Shown: positions 51,889-61,284 of the stretch, piece after piece
How the letters are laid out: each line of letters opens with the position of its first letter
Numbering within the stretch: position 1 is the stretch's first letter
Origin: Candidatus Villigracilis propinquus
Lineage (GTDB): Bacteria > Chloroflexota > Anaerolineae > Anaerolineales > Villigracilaceae
NCBI GenBank assembly: GCA_016714565.1
Contig: JADKDM010000010.1
Span: 190,511-254,510 of the forward strand
DNA: 64,000 bases
Reading direction: 5' to 3'
Notes under the pieces: model-generated
Database searches by the model: none
What the model was told of the DNA's origin: nothing
What the model saw: the letters and a program-made list of their open reading frames with translations, nothing else
Made by a program: the position numbers and the translations under genes

Positions 51889-52326
51889 ATGGATAAATGG
51901 CTGTACCGCGCAACGCTTGCGCTTGTGATCGTCGGTTTGCTTGTTTCGGTTTACATGACCATCTACAAGGTCACATCCAATGACAGTATGTGCCTGGGCT
52001 CAGGCGATTGCTCCACTGTGAACGCGAGCATCTATTCCGAAGTGAACGGCATCCCTGTTGCTGCAATTGGTGTTTTAGGGTATTTGGCAATCCTCGCCGT
52101 GCTTTTGTTTGAAAACCGAAATTCGTTTTTCAGGCAGAACGGCACACTGTTGATCTTTGGAATGGCGCTGACCGGTTTCATATTTACGGTCTGGCTGATC
52201 TATGTTGAGGTCGCCTTGCTAAAAGCCATCTGCCCATTCTGTGTTACATCGCAGATCGCAATGACGCTCATCTTTATCGTGGCCGTCATTCGCCTGATCA
52301 AAACCCCCAATCTTAGGAGGAAGTGA
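51889..52326 (+). CDS. Vitamin K epoxide reductase (VKOR)-family protein
   Basis: 145 residues with four helices. GSGDCSTVNASIYSEVNGIP carries the first loop Cys and the conserved Ser, and LKAICPFCVTSQIAMTLIF carries the active CxxC. VKOR reoxidises periplasmic thiol oxidases such as DsbA. No fused thioredoxin domain is present. It follows moeA by 6 nt and overlaps the small Cys-rich gene. Confidence 0.88.
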   Translation: MDKWLYRATLALVIVGLLVSVYMTIYKVTSNDSMCLGSGDCSTVNASIYSEVNGIPVAAIGVLGYLAILAVLLFENRNSFFRQNGTLLIFGMALTGFIFTVWLIYVEVALLKAICPFCVTSQIAMTLIFIVAVIRLIKTPNLRRK

Positions 52327-52561
52327 AATATGCCCCGTATTAAAATGTCACTACGCAGATTGTGTGTTCGTTGATGAAGGATATTGTTCCGCCGCAGCGG
52401 TGGAGTTGGATCCGGACACCGGCTGCGCCACCTATTCCCCATCCGATGCCACCATCGTCAAAGAGGATGACTGGGACGAAGAGGAAGAATCGGAAGAATG
52501 GGAAGACGAAGAATCTGACGAAGACGACGATGAGTGGCTCGATGAAGAAGACGAATTCTAG
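52323..52561 (+). CDS. Small Cys-rich protein with strongly acidic tail (start region shifted)
   Basis: The downstream frame reads CPVLKCHYADCVFVDEGYCS, four cysteines in C-x4-C-x4-C-x7-C spacing. It goes on to TGCATYSPSDATIVKEDDWD and an extreme acidic tail (about 30 of the last 35 residues are Asp, Glu or Trp) to TAG 52559-52561. In this frame no start codon precedes the cysteines. A GTG at 52323, overlapping the VKOR stop, would be in frame if one A were restored in the AAA run at 52326-52328. It is probably a zinc-binding or redox protein co-expressed with VKOR. Function unknown. Confidence 0.55.
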
Positions 52562-52595
52562 CGCCGCCTCTTTCTTAACTGAAAATTGAATCTGC

Positions 52596-52628
52596 AAAAA
52601 AGCCTTCTCTGCGCGAGAAGGCTTTTTT
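52596..52628 (+). terminator. Intrinsic terminator of the moeA-VKOR unit
   Basis: A 14-bp stem (52596-52609 with 52615-52628) around TGCGC ends in a T-run. Confidence 0.9.
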
Positions 52629-52745
52629 GATTCTCATTTCCGAATCGGACATCCATTGGGCATATAATTTGTAAACAGGTTAGATGAGAAAAACTATAAA
52701 CATTTTTTACTTTGGACATTGAAAAAACTTACAAAGGGTGAAAAT

Positions 52746-54190
52746 ATGCAAAATGAAGAAAAGAGCAAAAGGGATTTTAACAAACTTTGGTTCATCCCAA
52801 TATCAGTGCTTGTCTTATGTTTTGCGACATGGATCATACCGAATGTCATTTTCTGGATAAAGTATCAAGGCATGCCCATCGCCGCTCAGACAGTTGGGTT
52901 TGCCCCCGATTGCGCATGGAGCGGAACCGCCGTCGCATGGATAGACAAAAATAAGAACGGACAACGCGAAACAGATGAACAGCCGTTGCCAGATGTTACC
53001 TTCCACGTCAGTAATGGCGAGAGCGTGGCAAGTGATTGGAAAGGTGAAGCGGTATTGATGGTGTGGCTGCCGGGCTGCCCGGAAGCTAGTTTTGAAATAT
53101 ATCCCGATGCTCCGGCTAACTACGCCCTGACTACGCAAAACAGCCTGCCATCCAACGCCCGCGAGTCTGAAAGAGTTTATGAATTTGGCTTCATTACGCT
53201 TGAAGGGGTCCCGACAGCCACAGCTCGTCCAGCCTCTCCTTCCTGCACATCTTATCAATTAGGCGTCGCCGTTCAAGATGAAATATCTGACATCGCCATC
53301 GCTACAAATGGGACGATCTGGGCTGCAACCTTTGGAAAAGGCATAGTACGCTATGACTCTGCGCAAGACACATGGGTTCGCTACACAAAAAATGAAGGGC
53401 TGATAAGCAATGACATCTATTCCATCACTCCCTTCACTAACGGCGATATCTGGTTCGGAGCAAGAGGCGGAGCATCGGTCTGGAACGGCTCAACCTGGCA
53501 ATCGTTCACAGAACAAGATGGTTTGATCAATGGTGAAGTCTTCAAAATAGCGGAAGCCCCCGACCAATCCATTTGGTTCGCAACAGAAGGCGGGGTTTCG
53601 CACTTCATACCGAGCTCAAACTCATGGATAAACTACACAACACAGGAAGGGCTTACTGATAATTTTGTTACCTATATAGCCGCCACTGAAGATCGCTCTG
53701 TTTGGCTTCCCACTGCGACAGAGGGAATGACCCGCTTGATCCTGCCTGCAAGCGAAAATGGACAGCCAAAATGGATAACCTATAGCAACGATACCGACGG
53801 CGCTAACTACGTCCCTGTGGATTACATTGACAGGATAGTGGTCGCCCCGGATGGCACCTATTGGTTTGCGGGCCTGGAAGGTTTAATGCAATTCGACCCC
53901 AAATCTGAAATCTGGAGCCTTGATGAAAACACCTCGCTTCCAAGCGGCCATATTAATTCCTTTACATTTGGGCCAGATGGTTCGATTTGGGTGGCATCCG
54001 GCGTGGAATCTCCAGTAATCTACCATCTGAACAACCAAAACATTTGGGAGATATACGACAGCCGCGATGGACTCCCAACTTTAAATAAAGAGATTACTAA
54101 TGAAGATGGAGCGCATGGAATTGCGGTGGATACAAATAATAATATCTGGGTAACAACTAGTGAAGCAGTGACTCGATGCGTTTTTAAAAA
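52746..54190 (+). CDS. Membrane-anchored propeller protein, C-terminus cut by artefact block
   Basis: One helix at about residues 15-40 (WFIPISVLVLCFATWIIPN) is followed by a SpaA/Cna-like beta domain (AVAWIDKNKNGQRETDEQPL). Reg_prop-type beta-propeller repeats follow (ITPFTNGDIWFGARGGASVW and similar, at least seven). This is the periplasmic sensor layout of hybrid two-component proteins, but no kinase domain is found. The frame runs into homopolymer noise after about 54190, so the true C-terminus is lost. ATG 52746 is preferred because AAAGGG precedes it. Confidence 0.7.
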
Positions 54191-54195
54191 CGGGA

Positions 54196-54365
54196 CGTTC
54201 CCCCCCCCCCGGGGGGGTAAAAAAAAAAGGGGGTTTGTACGGCCACCCCCCCCCCCCCCCGCGCCCGCGCGCGGGGGGGCGAGGGGGCGGACCCACCCCC
54301 AAAAGGGGGGAAAAAAAACCCCCCCTCCCCCCCCCCCCCGGGGCCCCCCCCCCCCCCGGGGGGTT
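54196..54365. other. Second homopolymer/GC block (probable artefact)
   Basis: About 170 nt of long C, G and A runs with almost no mixed sequence. It lies between the propeller gene and the convergent methyltransferase gene. It destroys the end of the former and adds spurious Pro/Arg/Gly frames. It resembles the block at 2315-2769. Confidence 0.8.
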
Positions 54366-54385
54366 AAATAAACCAGTTCCTGCTT

Positions 54386-55168
54386 TTACTTCTTTTCCCC
54401 AAACTGATACAACAACACACCAGCCGCAACAGCCAAATTTAGCGAACTGACCCGCCCTTGCATGGGAAGTGACACCGTCACATCACAGGCGGCGGACTGC
54501 TCTTTTGAAAGTCCCTTTTGCTCGTTGCCAAGCATCAATACCCACGGGATTTGCGGGACGAGCGTATCGTAGCCTACGTCCGCTTTGGCGGAAGTGCCAA
54601 TGAGCTGATACTTCCCCTCGCGCGCCCAGCCTAGAAAATCATTGAATGAGGTTTGGATGATGGGTTTCCAGAACAAGGTTCCCATGCTGGCACGGATCAC
54701 GGACGGATGATACAACTCCACACCGCCATCGAGCAGGAAGAGTGCATCCGCACCAACGGCATCAACGGTACGCAGGATGGTACCGACATTGCCAGGGTCT
54801 TGCGGAGAAACCAACGCTACCGCCTTCCTGAACGGCTTTACATCCTTGAGCGGGCTCTTCCTCTGGCGGACGATAGCGATAATGCCCTGCGGGTTTTCCT
54901 TGTCAGCCAGCGCTTCCATTACCTGAGCAGTGACAGGCTGAGGCTTGAAAGCGAAGCGGGTAATTAATTCATGCGCAAAGGGACTGGTCAACACTCCCGA
55001 CGAATACAGGATCGTTTCCACATCCCAGCCAGCTTCCACAGCCTCGCCAACGTGATGGATACCCTCAACGAGGAATAAGCCGCTTTCGTTACGCGCCTTC
55101 TTTTGGCGCAGCGCACGCGCCTGTTTGATGAGTGGGTTGCCCAAGCTGGTGATCAAAGGTTTCTGCAT
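54386..55168 (-). CDS. SpoU/TrmH-family RNA 2'-O-methyltransferase
   Basis: About 260 residues. N-terminal substrate-binding domain with LFLVEGIHHVGEAVEAGWD. The SPOUT domain has VALVSPQDPGNVGTILRTVD (motif 1, catalytic Arg), LGNEQKGLSKEQ (motif 2) and LPMQGRVSSLNLAVAAGVLL (motif 3, knot). It is of the RlmB/TsnR-like type acting on 23S rRNA or tRNA; the target cannot be told. ATG 55168 is chosen because a -10 box lies 6 nt upstream; a longer frame extends to 55228. Confidence 0.88.
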   Translation of the reverse strand: MQKPLITSLGNPLIKQARALRQKKARNESGLFLVEGIHHVGEAVEAGWDVETILYSSGVLTSPFAHELITRFAFKPQPVTAQVMEALADKENPQGIIAIVRQRKSPLKDVKPFRKAVALVSPQDPGNVGTILRTVDAVGADALFLLDGGVELYHPSVIRASMGTLFWKPIIQTSFNDFLGWAREGKYQLIGTSAKADVGYDTLVPQIPWVLMLGNEQKGLSKEQSAACDVTVSLPMQGRVSSLNLAVAAGVLLYQFGEKK

Positions 55169-55174
55169 ACCCCA

Positions 55175-55180
55175 ATTGTA
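55175..55180 (-). promoter_or_regulatory. -10 box for a leaderless SpoU methyltransferase transcript
   Basis: TACAAT on the minus strand ends 6 nt before the ATG at 55168; there is no ribosome-binding site. Confidence 0.5.
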
Positions 55181-55259
55181 AATGACATCACCCAAACGTG
55201 CGGATTTTTTGTTGCCTGTTTTTTGCAAACTACACTATATTTACCGGCAGGAGATAACC

Positions 55260-55922
55260 ATGTCCACTATTGTCCAACAATCCATGCAAAAAAATTATTG
55301 GAATTACGCGCTCTGGCTGGCAGTCTTTACCATCGTCTACAACATCGCCGAGGGATTGGTATCCATCGGATTTGGCGTCAGCGATGAGTCACTCGCGCTC
55401 TTCGGCTTCGGCGTGGACTCGTTCATCGAGGTGATGTCTGGCATTGGGATTCTGGTGATGGTGAACCGCATTCGTCAGAACCCCGAAACATCACGTACGC
55501 CGTTCGAGGTCACTGCCCTGAAAGTGACAGGCACGGCATTTTACATCCTTGCCGTGGGGCTTGGCGTCTCGGCTGTGTACAACATCGTCACCAATCACAA
55601 GCCTGAGACAACGCTGCCCGGGCTGGTGATCTCCATCATTTCGATCGCCATGATGTGGGCATTGGTAACGGGCAAACGCAAAGTGGGACGGGCGCTCAAT
55701 TCCATGCCGATCCTCGCGGATGCAAACTGCACGATGGTTTGCATTTACATGTCGGTGGTGCTGCTGATTTCCAGTTTCATTTATCAGTTCACTGGCTTCG
55801 GCTTTGTGGACAGCCTCGGGGCATTGGGCTTGATCTATTTTTCGATCAACGAAGGGCGCGAGTCTTTTGATAAAGCCAAAGGCCTTGAATGCAGTTGCGA
55901 AGATGAAAACTGCAACGATTAA
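55260..55922 (+). CDS. Cation-diffusion-facilitator-like membrane protein
   Basis: 220 residues with about five or six helices. FTIVYNIAEGLVSIGFGVSD and LALFGFGVDSFIEVMSGIGI carry the E/D residues in helices 2 and 3 of CDF-like transporters, and later ILADANCTMVCIYMSVVLLI resembles the conserved LADAxxxxxD helix. The cytosolic C-terminal domain is missing, replaced by a short tail ending CSCEDENC. Metal transport is inferred. GGAG lies upstream. Confidence 0.7.
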   Translation: MSTIVQQSMQKNYWNYALWLAVFTIVYNIAEGLVSIGFGVSDESLALFGFGVDSFIEVMSGIGILVMVNRIRQNPETSRTPFEVTALKVTGTAFYILAVGLGVSAVYNIVTNHKPETTLPGLVISIISIAMMWALVTGKRKVGRALNSMPILADANCTMVCIYMSVVLLISSFIYQFTGFGFVDSLGALGLIYFSINEGRESFDKAKGLECSCEDENCND

Positions 55923-55930
55923 TCCTGCCT

Positions 55931-55961
55931 GCTCTTTCGAGGGCTAAGCCCTCAAAAGAGC
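55931..55961. repeat. Palindrome with GAGGGCTAAGCCCTC core (second copy)
   Basis: Arms of 14 nt (55931-55944 and 55948-55961) match at 13 positions around TAA. It shares its 15-nt core with the repeat at 28159-28195. It stands just after the transporter stop. Confidence 0.7.
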
Positions 55962-56006
55962 CAAAAAGTTACCGAGTACTGCAAAAAGAGCAAACTGTCA
56001 TTCGTT

Positions 56007-56012
56007 TATAAT
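56007..56012 (+). promoter_or_regulatory. -10 box for a leaderless G5/3D protein transcript
   Basis: A perfect TATAAT ends 7 nt before ATG 56020; no ribosome-binding site is visible. Confidence 0.6.
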
Positions 56013-56019
56013 TACTTCC

Positions 56020-57240
56020 ATGAAATCCCTTCAATGGCTGGCGTTTTTGCTGACTCTGTTTTTGTATTCATGCCAGCCAAATTCTCCCCGCTCCATCACC
56101 ATCATTGACGGCGAGACGATACTCACCGTTACATCCAGTTCAAAAACGCCGCTGCTGATCCTGACCGAGGCGGGCATCACACCGCAGCCCACTGACCGCG
56201 TACTCGTGAACGGCATCCCATTTGCACTGGACGAATCGATTACAGCAAACGATTCCTTTCAACTTCAATTGCGCCGCTCGATCCCGCTTACGTTTGTCAC
56301 TCCGCAGGGCGAGCTGACGATTCAAACATCCGCGCTCACGGTGGGACAGGCATTGAGCGATGCGGGCTTTTCACTTGGCATGAATGACGTCATCAACCCG
56401 CCCGCTGACACTGCCGTCAACTCTGCGATGACCGTGACTTATTTCCCTGTGCGTGACTTGGTCGTTACAACTGGCGAGAAAATGATCACCATCCGCTCCG
56501 CCGCAGGGACGGTTGGTGCGGCTCTTGCTGAGGCTGGGATACCACTGTCAGGACTAGATACCAGCTACCCGCTTGAGAATGAAGCGTTGCCAGAAGATGG
56601 GCAGATCCGCGTGACGCAAGTATCCGAATCCATCAGCATTACAATGGAATCCATCCCATTCGAAGAAGAGACTGTTGATTCAGCGGACGTCGCTTTTGGC
56701 GAGGAGAAGATCCTCCAGCCCGGCGTGAATGGGATCGCGATGGTGCGCACGCGCATCCGCTACGAAGATGGAAACGAAGTAAATCGCGAGACGGAAGATA
56801 AAACGATTTTGCGCGAACCGCAAAAACAGGTTGTGGCAAGCGGCTCGAAGATCGTGCTTGCGCCTGCGGGCGGCGCCATTCCGTATGAATACTGGTATGC
56901 CACGGAAATGTATGCCTCATGGTATTCGCCGTGCAACTCGGGAACAGGCAGCTGCTCATACGGAACCGCAAGCGGCGCGCCTGCGGGTTTTGGCATTGTG
57001 GCGGTGGATTATTCGATCTATTCCTACTTGGCTGGCATGAAGGTGTATGTCCCCGGCTACGGCGCGGCCACCATCGGCGACACAGGCGGCGGACCGATCA
57101 TCGAGACTGCCTTCGGCGTGCCGCGCACAAAATGGATCGACCTTGGTTACAATGACAATGCAATCGGCGGACTCTCCGGTTGGGTGACGGTATACTTCCT
57201 CGCACCTGCCCCCGCTGAAGTTCCATATTTTTTGAAATAA
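56020..57240 (+). CDS. G5/3D-domain lipoprotein (YabE/Rpf-like)
   Basis: 406 residues. Lipobox LFLYSC. Two or three DUF348-like repeats (SSSKTPLLILTEAGITPQPT and relatives) cover residues about 30-190. A G5 domain follows (about 195-270, RIRYEDGNEVNRETEDKTIL), then a 3D domain (about 300-400): SYGTASGAPAGFGIVAVDYS and GAATIGDTGGGPI ... WIDLGYND with the three conserved Asp. 3D domains form the catalytic barrel of lytic transglycosylase-like cell-wall enzymes, and YabE/Rpf proteins act in growth and resuscitation. The role is inferred. Confidence 0.88.
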   Translation: MKSLQWLAFLLTLFLYSCQPNSPRSITIIDGETILTVTSSSKTPLLILTEAGITPQPTDRVLVNGIPFALDESITANDSFQLQLRRSIPLTFVTPQGELTIQTSALTVGQALSDAGFSLGMNDVINPPADTAVNSAMTVTYFPVRDLVVTTGEKMITIRSAAGTVGAALAEAGIPLSGLDTSYPLENEALPEDGQIRVTQVSESISITMESIPFEEETVDSADVAFGEEKILQPGVNGIAMVRTRIRYEDGNEVNRETEDKTILREPQKQVVASGSKIVLAPAGGAIPYEYWYATEMYASWYSPCNSGTGSCSYGTASGAPAGFGIVAVDYSIYSYLAGMKVYVPGYGAATIGDTGGGPIIETAFGVPRTKWIDLGYNDNAIGGLSGWVTVYFLAPAPAEVPYFLK

Positions 57241-57261
57241 ATCCATCCGTCCTGAGCGGAA

Positions 57262-57405
57262 TGACGAGCGCTCCCTTCGACATGCTCAGGGCAAGCTTCG
57301 AGGAATGAAGTCGAAGGACAATTGATGTGAAAAAAGATATATCGCCTCCCCATCCTTCGACTGCGCCGCAAAAACCACGCGGCTCCGCCCAGGATGAAAA
57401 ACTAA
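57262..57405. repeat. CCTTCGAC-type imperfect repeats
   Basis: CCTTCGAC (about 57275) pairs with GTCGAAGG (about 57310). A second CCTTCGAC occurs near 57355 together with CGGCTCCGCCCAGGATGA. The motifs resemble the palindrome near 18405 (CTTCG...CTCAGGG). Intergenic region of about 170 nt before the LCP gene. Confidence 0.5.
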
Positions 57406-57415
57406 GTACACAAAA

Positions 57416-58559
57416 ATGACCAGATCACAAAAATACACCATCGGCGTACTTTCCATCATTGCCTGCGCCCTATTGGGCGGGCTTGGATATTACGCGTACG
57501 CAAATTATCAATCCTTCGCAGCCCAGCCGCTCGGCCCTGCATTACCAGTCAACCAGCAATCCCTGCCGCCCACGTGGACGGCCTCTCCCGGCCCATCGCC
57601 AACACTCGCAGGGTCTGTCACTCTCGTGCCGCTGGTGAACTTCCCCACCTCCACACCACAGGCTTTTTGCGGCGGACCCAACATCATGAACATTTTGCTC
57701 GTCGGCGCAGACACCCGCGGAGATAATTACACCTACGGACTCGCAGACGCCATCCGCGTGGTGCGCGTGGATTTTTCCATCCCGAAGGTCACCATGCTCG
57801 AATTCCCACGCGACCTGTGGGTTGAGATTCCTTACATCTCAGACGATCTTAACGGGCAGGATCACGAAAAGCTAAATCAAGCCTATCTCCACGGGCAGCC
57901 CGGCTTCCAATATTGGGACGACCCCAGCGCAGGACCCGGTCTGCTGGCGCTGACCCCTCAACAAAAATTTCGGCGTGCAAACCGATCATTATGTTTCCAT
58001 CAACATGCGCACCTTTGAAAAAATCATCAACGCCCTCGGCGGCATTGACGTGAACATCAAAGATGAGCGGGCTTCAAAAAAGGACAGGCTTGCCCTATCG
58101 GCACCCATCATCTGGACGGTGCGGGTGCGCTCAAGGTTGCGCGCAACCGCGGCGGTGGCAGCTTTGAACGCGCAGACAACCAGAACATCGTCCTGTGCGC
58201 GTTGCGTAAAAAACTCACCAGCCCAAATGTGGTCACCCAGATCCCGGCCTTGATCGAATCTTTCAAAGATAACATCCGCACCGATTTCACCCCCGAACAA
58301 ATTTCACAACTGGTCTGCGTTGGCACAAAACTCCTGCCGCAAAACATCGTCCTCACCAGCTTCCCCCAGGAGCTCTTCACCCAAACCCGCGAGTTCGACC
58401 CCCGTCCTCGATAAACGCATCGCCATTCTGGATGCCGACTTCAACATCCTCAGCGACTATGTCAGAAAATTCCACGCAGGCACATGGCCCGCGCCCATCC
58501 TCCCCGCTGCTTCGTCCATTGCTCCCGAAAACGAAGACGTCCCTCTGGTCTGTGATTAA
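57416..58559 (+). CDS. LytR-CpsA-Psr (LCP) family protein, frameshifted
   Basis: The N-terminus has one helix (IGVLSIIACALLGGLGYYAY) and a Ser/Thr/Pro linker. The LCP domain starts MNILLVGADTRGDNYTYGLADAIRVV, with ADTR and later TMLEFPRDLWVEIP. In another frame YVSINMRTFEKIINALGGID (LCP motif) follows near 57990, and DFTPEQISQLVC and FTQTREFDPR after 58270. At least four shifts are needed (about 57960, 58085, 58180 and 58400). LCP enzymes attach glycopolymers to peptidoglycan. The end at 58559 is read from the last frame. Confidence 0.85.
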
Positions 58560-58561
58560 CA

Positions 58562-59394
58562 ATGAAATACAACAACATTCAACCGCTCAATGCCGCCGCC
58601 GTCCTAAAACGCTACGGCCTGCGTGCCGACAAAGCCCTCGGCCAGAATTTTTACAGGACGATCTCTGTTCTTGAAAAAAATTGCGGACGCCGCAGAAATG
58701 GGAAGATGACTGCGTCCTGGAGATTGGTCCCGGCCTTGGAAGTCTCACACGCTATCTGGCTGTCTCTGCCAAACAGGTGACAGCGGTCGAACTGGACTTT
58801 GACCTGCTTGCCCCACTACGGGCAGTTCTCTCGCCTTATCAGAATGTGCGCGTGGTGCATGGTGATATTCTCAAGCTCTCCATCTCGGAATTAATAGACC
58901 AGCCCAACTACATCGTCGCCGCGAACATCCCGTACAACATCACCTCCGCCATCATCCGCCACCTGCTCGAAGGCGACATCAAACCCCGCCGTGTGGTATT
59001 GACCATCCAAAAGGAAGTTGCTGAACGCATCTGCGCCAAGGCTGGAGATTTGAGTCTGCTGGCTTTGAGCGTCCAAGTCTATGGCAAGCCCAGCATCGCC
59101 GCGAAGATTCCCGCCGGAGCATTCCACCCTGCCCCCAAAGTAGACTCCGCCATCCTGCGCATCGACATTTACGATGAACCGCTCATTCCACGAGACCTGC
59201 TAAACACCTTCTTCAAACTTACCAAGGCAGGATTTGGACAAAAGAGAAAGACCCTGCGCAATTCGCTTGCTTCAGGCTTGCACATTCCCACTACAGAAGC
59301 GGAAGCCCTGCTTACCTCGGCAGGCATTGACTTCATGCGCCGCGCGGAGACTCTGTCCATTGAAGAGTGGAAAGTTTTATGCGATAAGCGATAA
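58562..59394 (+). CDS. rsmA: 16S rRNA dimethyladenosine transferase RsmA (KsgA), one frameshift region
   Basis: Dimethylates A1518 and A1519 of 16S rRNA. The N-terminus VLKRYGLRADKALGQNF (typical KsgA opening) is in one frame; after shifts at about 58640-58700 it continues VLEIGPGLGSLTRYLAV (SAM motif I). Then come LKLSISELIDQPNYIVAANIPYNITS (motif IV, NIPY) and FHPAPKVDSAIL, with a C-terminal helical domain ending SIEEWKVLCDKR. It abuts the LCP gene by 2 nt. Confidence 0.92.
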
Positions 59395-59495
59395 AATATC
59401 GCCAGCAATAAAATCTTTATCGGTTGAAGGCTGTGAGTTCTTATGAGAACATTCCATCAAGTCCCTGCCTCACCTCAATTGATAAGGAGAATAAC

Positions 59496-60272
59496 ATGCT
59501 CAGGTCAAATAAAATTCTGCTCGCGTGCATCGCCCTCATCACCATTCTCGCCTGCAATGTGCCCGCAGGCCAAACCCCAACCAGTGAACCGGATTTCATA
59601 GCCACTATTACCGCGCAGGCTGTTCTTATTCAGCCGTCCAACAATCTGTTATCCCCCGTGGTGATTACAGCCACCCCCGATCTATCCATCCCAACAATCA
59701 ACACAGAGACGCCCACCGTCACATCGACTCCCACTCTGGGCATCGCCACGGTCACCGTCAGTGCGGACACAAACTGCCGCAGCGGGCCCGGAAAGGAATA
59801 TGACAACCTTGGCGCACTACTCAAAGATGAAACCGCCGAACTTGTCGGGAAAAACACCGTCACCAATTATTGGATCATCAAGAATCCAGACCGTGACGGA
59901 ACCTGCTGGCTTTGGGGAAGATACGCAACGGTGAACGGGAATACTGACAGCCTAAAGGAAGTTGCCATCCCACCCACTCCCACACCATCCCTGCCGGGTG
60001 CGGTCAAAGGGCTGTCAGCGAACAAGATCTGCTTCTTCAACGGAATCAGCTACGATCTCGCGGGATCGATCAGTTGGGAGGATGTATCCAACGAAGACGG
60101 ATACAACATATATTCAAATGCCGGTCATTCCAGCACCAATCCACGGGACGTGACCACATCCGCCATCCCGAAGTTACAACTCAACCCCGGCGGCTCCATC
60201 ACCCTGTTTGTGGAAGCCTATAATTCCGCAGGCAAATCTCCGAAGAGATCCATCGACATTATATGCCCGTAA
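59496..60272 (+). CDS. SH3/fibronectin-like lipoprotein, paralogue of the next gene
   Basis: 258 residues. Lipobox ITILAC. After a Thr-rich linker, residues about 85-150 are an SH3-like domain (TVSADTNCRSGPGKEYDNLG then WIIKNPDRDGTCWLWGRYAT) with two Cys. A fibronectin-type-III-like C-terminus has GSISWEDVSNEDGYNIYSNA. AGGAG precedes the ATG. It may bind cell-wall polymers. Function unknown. Confidence 0.78.
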   Translation: MLRSNKILLACIALITILACNVPAGQTPTSEPDFIATITAQAVLIQPSNNLLSPVVITATPDLSIPTINTETPTVTSTPTLGIATVTVSADTNCRSGPGKEYDNLGALLKDETAELVGKNTVTNYWIIKNPDRDGTCWLWGRYATVNGNTDSLKEVAIPPTPTPSLPGAVKGLSANKICFFNGISYDLAGSISWEDVSNEDGYNIYSNAGHSSTNPRDVTTSAIPKLQLNPGGSITLFVEAYNSAGKSPKRSIDIICP

Positions 60273-60400
60273 ATTTACGATCTCTCCCTAACCAGCCTTT
60301 CAACGAATCTGCCATAGCACCTTGCTAGGCCAGATATACTATTGCCCCCTCCTTGACCTTTCCGTAACTTATGTCATAATCGTTATGAAAAGGAGAGAAA

Positions 60401-61203
60401 ATGCTTAAAAATAAATCACTCTTATTATTATCGGTTCTACTGATCGTTTCTCCCTACAGCCTGAAACCTCCCACCGGAGATGGCACACCCACCCCGGACC
60501 CGTGCTGACTGTCACCGCCCAGGCACTTCTGCTCCAACCGGGTGGTTTCACTTCAACGCCTGAGTTCACGTCAACACCCGGCCCAACTCCCACACCAGGA
60601 TTTACCTCCACCCCCTCTGTGCCGGAAGTTTCAGTAAGCACCGACACCAACTGCCGCACAGGTCCTGGTGTGCAGTATGATCGTGTCGGCGGACTGTTGG
60701 TGGGACAGACCGCCATTGTCGTTGGTAAGAATACATCCACCGGGTACTGGATCATTAACAACCCCGGCAAATCCGGCACATGCTGGCTTTGGGACGAATA
60801 CGCAACCGTCAGCGGAAACACAGCTGGTTTGACCGAGTATGCAATTCCGCCTACGCCCACCCCAACAGCCACATCTACACCTACAGCAACTCCCACGCAA
60901 ACAGCCACACCTACTCCACCCTCGGCTGTCACAAATCTGGCCGCTGTAAGGGCTTGCGCTCCTCAGGTATTACCCATTTATTTATATGGCGGAGTTATCA
61001 ACTGGCAGGATAATTCCAATAATGAAGGTGGTTTCAATATTTACCTGAATGGCGGTTTATTTGGCACCGTCGCAGCAAATATCACCACCCATCCGATTCC
61101 TCCGCTGGCCCGTGGCAGGAACCCCCATCACCTTGAGCGTGGAAGCGTTCAACAGCGGCGGCAAATCAGCCAAAGTGGATGTTGTCGTCATTTGCCCGTA
61201 AAA
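60401..61203 (+). CDS. SH3/fibronectin-like lipoprotein, second copy, frameshifted
   Basis: The start at 60401 (AAAAGGAGAG upstream) gives a signal peptide with a disturbed lipobox region. After a shift near 60505 the frame reads VLTVTAQALLLQPGG, a longer Thr/Pro linker, SVSTDTNCRTGPGVQYDRVG and NPGKSGTCWLWDEYATVSG. The fibronectin-like part INWQDNSNNEGGFNIYLN follows, and after another shift near 61115 the end reads TPITLSVEAFNSGGKSAKV. It parallels the previous gene throughout, showing tandem duplication with divergence. Confidence 0.78.
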
Positions 61204-61223
61204 CTGACATCGTCATAAAATAA

Positions 61224-61258
61224 AAAACAGCCTCGTGGAAAATCCACGAGGCTGTTTT
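61224..61258. terminator. Bidirectional terminator after the SH3 lipoprotein and before ahcY
   Basis: A 16-bp perfect stem (61224-61239 with 61243-61258) with AAA loop and T-runs on both strands. It separates the convergent genes. Confidence 0.9.
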
Positions 61259-61284
61259 CATAAATCTAAAATCGTTTAACCGAA

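Noticed and set aside
57262..57405. Small ORFs in the repeat region before the LCP gene
   Set aside because: Repeat-derived frames lacking start signals.
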